Below are positions 60,063 through 64,000 of a DNA stretch of 64,000 bases, piece after piece. Position 1 is the stretch's first letter, and each line of letters opens with the position of its first letter. Position numbers and translations under genes: made by a program. The DNA comes from JAPLJU01 sp036725345 (GTDB lineage Bacteria > Desulfobacterota > Syntrophia > Syntrophales > UBA2192): the NCBI GenBank assembly GCA_036725345.1, contig DAIMEJ010000007.1, positions 89,203 through 153,202 of the forward strand, read 5' to 3'. A model generated the notes under the pieces. It was given only the letters and a program-made list of their open reading frames with translations. It did no database searches and was not told where the DNA came from.

Positions 60063-61538
60063 ATGCTCAATCTCATGGCCGAAAACACTCAGCGGCTGAT
60101 CTTCGCGCAGTCATTGGCGGCCCAGAAGTTCAGCATCGGGGCAATGAGGTACTGGTTTGACTTCATGGAGCCCGCATGGATAGCCTCGCGAGCCTTCGGT
60201 GATCTCGAGAGCCGGAAAAATCTTGAAACCTATCCTCATCAAACCGCCCGTGATTACACGAAGCTGATGCAATTAAATTCCGGGATTGCCCACCGGGGTT
60301 TTCAGGGGACGTCCGACGCGATGAGGGCTTTTTGCGCACGGGAGTGGGGTCGGATTCAACGCGGCGAAGAGGGCATGGTCGAATACTGGGAGAACCTGAA
60401 CCACCACCTCGACGTCGTCATCGACAAGTTACCGAAGCAGGTCGAAGCCATCAAGGCGAAATTCGGGTTTCATTTCGACAACGGCGGATACCGGAAATTC
60501 TTCGAGACAGACCGTTTCATCGTTTATCAGGTCCTCCCGACCGCGCCGGATGTGGAAGTGGATGACCGTTTGAAGCCCGTGCTTGTCATGCATCCGTACG
60601 TTCTGGGCCCGAACATCCTGGCCTTCCTGCCCGGAGAGGGGAAAAGCTACGTGCACTGCTTCGCGAACCAGGGCATACCGACGTACATGAGGATTTTAAA
60701 AGACATCCACCAAAACCCCGCCGTGCAGCTGATGACCGGGGAAGATGACGCGATGGACACCCGTGACATCTGCATGGCTTTGAAAGACAGGCACGGAAAA
60801 AAGATAACCCTGAACGGATACTGCCAGGGCGGCTTCCTGGCCGTGCTGGATATTCTGTCCGGCGAACTGGACGAATGCGTTGACGCGCTCATTACCTGTG
60901 TCGCGCCCATGGATGGAACGAGAAGCAAGGCCCTGGTCGAGTACATGGAGAAACTGCCGCCGCGATACCGTGATCTGCGCTATGCCCTGAAGCCCGCCGC
61001 ATCGGGTCATCCGGTGGTGGACGGCAAGGTGATGAGCTGGGTTTACAAACTGAAGAGCATGGAGAAGGAATTTGCCTGGGTCACCTATTTCCGCGATTTG
61101 AATAACCTGCGCACCGGGCACGGGGAAGACCCTGTGATTTCAAACACGGCCGCGGCCATGCTCCACTGGCTTTTCTACGACCGCACGGACCTGCCGGTCC
61201 ACATTACCCAATTGAGCTATGATTCTTACACGATCCCCGTAAAGGATGACGGGACCCTGCCGGTCCGCTTGTTCGGGCGCAAACTGAATTTCAAGGACGT
61301 GGAGACCAAGGGGATCCGGTGGCTCATTTGCTGCGGCGATGAAGACGACCTGGTGGACAAGGAAGCGGCTCTGGCTCCCTGCGACTATGTCCATCCGGAG
61401 GTCACCCTGTTCCCGAAGGGTCATGGCGCCATTGCGACCTCCTGGTCGTTACCCACCTCCGCCTGTGCCCTGCACGGCAGGTTCACATACAAGGGCAAGG
61501 AATATTGCGGTCCCGTCTGTTTCCAGATGGGATTGTAA
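60063..61538 (+). CDS. PhaC-like alpha/beta hydrolase (PHA synthase/depolymerase superfamily)
   Basis: 491 residues from ATG 60063, with GGAGG 9 bp upstream. The lipase-type box is NGYCQGG with Cys254, the Cys form used by PHA synthases. A likely Asp429 (GDEDDLV) and His454 (PKGHGA) complete the triad. The N-terminal about 150 residues are helical, as in class I/III PhaC. It differs from classic PhaC around the Asp and His motifs, and no phaA, phaB, phaE or phasin lies nearby. Substrate is uncertain. Confidence 0.72.
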   Translation: MLNLMAENTQRLIFAQSLAAQKFSIGAMRYWFDFMEPAWIASRAFGDLESRKNLETYPHQTARDYTKLMQLNSGIAHRGFQGTSDAMRAFCAREWGRIQRGEEGMVEYWENLNHHLDVVIDKLPKQVEAIKAKFGFHFDNGGYRKFFETDRFIVYQVLPTAPDVEVDDRLKPVLVMHPYVLGPNILAFLPGEGKSYVHCFANQGIPTYMRILKDIHQNPAVQLMTGEDDAMDTRDICMALKDRHGKKITLNGYCQGGFLAVLDILSGELDECVDALITCVAPMDGTRSKALVEYMEKLPPRYRDLRYALKPAASGHPVVDGKVMSWVYKLKSMEKEFAWVTYFRDLNNLRTGHGEDPVISNTAAAMLHWLFYDRTDLPVHITQLSYDSYTIPVKDDGTLPVRLFGRKLNFKDVETKGIRWLICCGDEDDLVDKEAALAPCDYVHPEVTLFPKGHGAIATSWSLPTSACALHGRFTYKGKEYCGPVCFQMGL

Positions 61539-61600
61539 ATGATGGCAGGAAAGCCGTGAGTGCTTTCTTACCCTTTGTGGGTTTCGGTATGGCGCTCCTC

Positions 61601-62188
61601 TCAACCCGTACCGGGGTCTCGCGGCAGTTTGTCGATCTCCGCGAGAAACGCATCGAGTTTCACGATCCGCACCAGGGGATCGAGAGGCACCGTTCTCACT
61701 GCCGAAAGGAATGTGTCATGGATTTCGGGTTTGTGGGCTGCACAGCAGTCCTCGACGATAATGACCTTGAAATCGTATGAAAAACCGTCCATTGCCGTCA
61801 TGTAAACGCATACGGGCGTGGCGATGCCGGCGACGACGATGGTGTCGATTTTCCAGAGCCTGAGTGTCATGTCGAGGTCCGTTTTGAAGAATGCGCTCAA
61901 CCTCCGCTTCTCGAGGATCGTGTCGCCGGGCTCCGGACCGAGTTCCTCGATGACCTCGACACCCGGGGTGCCCCGGATGGCGTGCGGTTTCATCCGGCCT
62001 GAAAAAAGCAGGTCCCCTTCCATGAAGCTGTCGTTGGCAAAAACGACGGGAATGTTTCTCTGTCTGCAACGATGAAGAAGCCGCTGCAGATTGGGTATGA
62101 TCCTGACGAATTCTGAAGACTTGCCTCCGGAAAGGTGCATCCCCACGTTGTCTTTTATCATGTCCACCACAATGACTGCAGGTCTCAT
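61601..62188 (-). CDS. Isochorismatase/nicotinamidase-family cysteine hydrolase
   Basis: 195 residues. The catalytic triad of the family is present: Asp9 (VVDMI), Lys94 (LEKRRLSAF) and Cys127 (GIATPVCVYMTA), with the cis-peptide before the Cys region. Central DSFMEGDLLFSGRMKPHAIRGTPG resembles nicotinamidase-type metal and substrate loops but lacks the full DxH metal set. Possible amide hydrolase; the substrate cannot be told. Ends convergent with the PhaC-like gene. Confidence 0.85.
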   Translation of the reverse strand: MRPAVIVVDMIKDNVGMHLSGGKSSEFVRIIPNLQRLLHRCRQRNIPVVFANDSFMEGDLLFSGRMKPHAIRGTPGVEVIEELGPEPGDTILEKRRLSAFFKTDLDMTLRLWKIDTIVVAGIATPVCVYMTAMDGFSYDFKVIIVEDCCAAHKPEIHDTFLSAVRTVPLDPLVRIVKLDAFLAEIDKLPRDPGTG

Positions 62189-62272
62189 CGGCTCCTCTCC
62201 CTTGATTGTATGAATCGTGTCGGCCGTGACGATTTTGAAGCTGTATTCTGATAGCCTCTTTTCAAATTTCCA

Positions 62273-62854
62273 TTAAGGATTATGGCTTGCCGCCTGCATG
62301 AACATCAGGCTGAGCAGGGTGACTCCCTGGATCGTCTGCTTTTGCCTTTCAAAGCCCGCCTTCTCAAAAACATGGAGCATCGCCTCGTTGCCGGCCAGAA
62401 CCGTGGCTGTAAACCCGACCAGGCCCCGGCGCAGGGCCAGTTCGGTGAGATACGAAAGAAGCGTCTGCCCGATCCCCTGGTTCTGGTAATCGTCTCGAAC
62501 GGCAAAGGCAACCACGGCTGTCTGCTGTCTTGGATTGATATGGTAGCGTCCCACCCCGACGAATTCCTCTTTTTCGGGCCTTTCGCCTTTGACGACGATG
62601 GCCGCGATCGCCATGGCCCGTTCGTAGTCGACCATGACCAGGTCCGGGAGCTGCCCGTAGGGCACCTCCCGGCGCTTCGTAAAAAACCGGGTGTAAAGAC
62701 TTTCGTCGGATAGAGAGTCCATGAGATCCCTCAGGAGCGGCTCGTCGCCGACCCTGATCGGCCTCAGGAACAGCTCCAGGCCGATTTTGGTCTTGCGGCG
62801 GGTTTCGAGCTCTTCGGGGTAGCGGCCCTCATTTGGTTCTCCAGGGGATTTCAT
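62273..62854 (-). CDS. GNAT-family N-acetyltransferase
   Basis: 193 residues from ATG 62854 (AGGA 7 bp upstream); GTG 62893 has no usable spacing. GNAT motif A is VAFAVRDDYQNQGIGQTLLSYLTELALRRG, giving the acetyl-CoA pyrophosphate loop Q-N-Q-G-I-G. The C-terminal part includes NEAMLHVFEKAGFE. Similar domains occur in protein acetyltransferases of the Pat type, but here it stands alone. Confidence 0.88.
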   Translation of the reverse strand: MKSPGEPNEGRYPEELETRRKTKIGLELFLRPIRVGDEPLLRDLMDSLSDESLYTRFFTKRREVPYGQLPDLVMVDYERAMAIAAIVVKGERPEKEEFVGVGRYHINPRQQTAVVAFAVRDDYQNQGIGQTLLSYLTELALRRGLVGFTATVLAGNEAMLHVFEKAGFERQKQTIQGVTLLSLMFMQAASHNP

Positions 62855-62978
62855 GTCTGTTCCTGTAAAAAGTCCGGGCGACGTAAAACTCACCCTCCGG
62901 GATGTGACCCTGGGGCCTTTCCGTCGGTCGCTCAGTCCCGGCTGATCCGGGGAGCCCGGGAAGGGTATTTATAGAGGC

Positions 62979-63650
62979 TTATTTTCTCCCCAGGGGCATG
63001 ACGTAAATCGGCTCTTCCTTATTGGACAGATTGAGCACCACCATGACATCCGCATCCTTGAACCCTCCGACCGTTACCGTGCCCAGCTTGAGGGATCGGG
63101 CCTGTAAAAAGACATTCTGGGCGGCATGACCTGCCTCGAGGTACATCCATCTCGGGTTCGTGCTTCGATCCGACAAGCCTGTAAAGACGAGAACGGCAGG
63201 AGCGTTCCTGATCGTGGCCTGTCCAACGGCCTTATAGAGCTCCGCCTTGACATCCCTGTCGGCTATTTTTACGAGCTCATGACCTTGAGGCTGGTACTTG
63301 TACATCCCTACCTGAAGCCCGGTTACATTGCCCACGAGGAGGTAGGTATTTAAAAGATAGAGGGCCCGGGCAGACGGCGCCGTTCTCAGCCCCCTCTTGG
63401 GCTCGGTGATTCCCTGCGCTGCCCAGAGGATTTGAGAGATTTCAGCCATGTTCAAAGGCTCGTCCTTGTAGCTTCTGACCGTCCTTCGCTCCAAAAGGGC
63501 CCTCTCGACTGAAAGGCTCCCGTCATATTTGGGTTGGGTAAGCTTGATTGCTTTTTCAGTTGGCGACGTCGATTGGCATTCAGCGTTGAAGGGCAATGCC
63601 AGGAAAGCTGCGACAAGCGAAATGGCGAGAAAAAGAAAATACCGTTTCAT
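62979..63650 (-). CDS. Exported nitroreductase-family protein (SagB/ThcOx type)
   Basis: 223 residues from ATG 63650 (AAGGAGG 7 bp upstream). A signal peptide (about 1-26, LFLAISLVAAFLALPFNAECQ) precedes a SagB-like nitroreductase domain: LLERRTVRSYKDEPLNMAEISQILWAAQGI for FMN binding, RTAPSARALYLLNTYLLVGNV, and LEAGHAAQNVFLQARSLKLGTVTVGGF. Most relatives are cytoplasmic, so export is noteworthy. Reaction unknown; FMN-dependent oxidoreduction is expected. Confidence 0.88.
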   Translation of the reverse strand: MKRYFLFLAISLVAAFLALPFNAECQSTSPTEKAIKLTQPKYDGSLSVERALLERRTVRSYKDEPLNMAEISQILWAAQGITEPKRGLRTAPSARALYLLNTYLLVGNVTGLQVGMYKYQPQGHELVKIADRDVKAELYKAVGQATIRNAPAVLVFTGLSDRSTNPRWMYLEAGHAAQNVFLQARSLKLGTVTVGGFKDADVMVVLNLSNKEEPIYVMPLGRK

Positions 63651-63906
63651 GAGATGCCTCCTTTTCGAGCTTGGGTGGTGAACTGCGACGCAAACGAGAC
63701 GAATCACTCCAGGGAGGAAACCGCATGCATTTTCCGCCGCAGATGAGGTTTCTCTATCATTTCTTGACGTCAATTTCGAGAACCTTGTCAAGGCCTCGAC
63801 ACCTCATCGTGTTCCCCGATGCCCTCGGAGATGCAGTCTCACGGCGGCAGGATTGCATGCTGAAACAGGGTGGTGGTTACTTTTTGGTTACAGTCTGCCT
63901 CCGACA

Positions 63907-63943
63907 ACAAAACAGGTTGCAACCCTTAAGACTGCAACCTGTT
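63907..63943 (-). terminator. Terminator of the tRNA gene
   Basis: AACAGGTTGCA and TGCAACCTGTT form an 11-bp perfect stem, and on the minus strand a TTTTGTTG run follows. It lies 8 bp after the tRNA 3' end. The gap 63651-63951 contains no gene that I can support. Confidence 0.82.
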
Positions 63944-63951
63944 GATTTCCC

Positions 63952-64000
63952 TGGTGCCGGAGGACGGAGTCGAACCGTCATGCCCCCGAGGGGCGGGGGA
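63952..64000 (-). tRNA. Class II tRNA, 3' end (probably tRNA-Leu), cut by window edge
   Basis: Reading the minus strand, the visible 49 bases end with a T arm GACGG-TTCGACT-CCGTC, a seven-base acceptor strand CTCCGGC, A and encoded CCA. Before the T arm is a GC-rich hairpin too long for a class I variable loop, so the tRNA has a long variable arm (Leu, Ser or Tyr type). The A discriminator and GCCGGAG-type acceptor favour Leu. The anticodon is outside the window. Confidence 0.85.

Noticed and set aside
1..64000. CRISPR arrays, complete insertion sequences, prophage, rRNA genes
   Set aside because: Looked for regular direct repeats, transposase or integrase motifs and rRNA sequence; none seen in the window.

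Overview
The window looks like one contiguous chromosomal stretch of a motile, GC-rich Gram-negative bacterium. A Desulfobacterota (former Deltaproteobacteria, perhaps Syntrophales-like) host is my inference. It rests on the gene order of the flagellar cluster, FlhF/FlhG, flagellar sigma-54 promoters, B12-dependent radical SAM and TRAP proteins, and the outer-membrane machinery (FlgH, FlgI, RND efflux, lipoproteins). No 16S or other marker is present, so taxonomy is not proven.

Region 1 (1-29388, all + strand) is a nearly complete flagellar regulon. It opens with the end of fliK, then flgD-flgE, and the export and switch operon fliL-M-N-O-P-Q-R-flhB-flhA-flhF-flhG-fliA. Accessory genes follow: a second FliL-like protein, a degenerate kinase-like protein, small unknowns, a second FliK-like protein and an FlhB C-terminal paralogue. 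Next come the rod and ring genes flgF-G-A-H-I-J, the late genes flgM-N-K-L, and a flagellin block: fliC, a flagellin-like gene, flbT and flaF. Promoters fit a flagellar hierarchy. Sigma-54 sites precede fliL and flgF, and sigma-28 (FliA) sites precede flgM and fliC. FliA and FlgM are both encoded here.

Region 2 (29434-37629, - strand) is one 8.2 kb reading frame for a 2731-residue protein. It joins a B12-binding radical SAM module, five family-2 glycosyltransferase domains, one family-4-like glycosyltransferase domain and three TPR blocks. It converges on the flagellin block across a terminator, and a near-consensus sigma-54 promoter lies just upstream of it. I propose a flagellin (or other surface) glycan assembly megaenzyme co-regulated with flagella. 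This is the most unusual object in the window.

Region 3 (37978-41979, + strand) is a signalling island. It has a sigma-54-driven diguanylate cyclase, then a sigma-28-driven operon of an HTH-receiver fusion, CheD, an HDOD protein, a receiver lacking its phospho-acceptor Asp, and CheX. A 9-bp inverted repeat in the leader of the HTH-receiver gene may be its operator.

Region 4 (42049-52381, mostly - strand) is accessory. It holds a coiled-coil lipoprotein, a probable frameshifted small lipoprotein, a GT87-type membrane glycosyltransferase, and an assT-dsbI-dsbL arylsulfotransferase and oxidative-folding module. With these are an orphan TRAP solute-binding protein, an ABM-domain protein and a GAF-PAS sigma-54 activator.

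Region 5 (52745-59764, + strand) is a TetR-controlled RND efflux operon with a perfect 20-bp operator palindrome over its promoter and an unexpected RusA-like degenerate gene inside it. Region 6 (60063-64000) holds a PhaC-like alpha/beta hydrolase, an isochorismatase-type hydrolase, a GNAT acetyltransferase, an exported SagB-type nitroreductase and the 3' end of a class II tRNA with its terminator.
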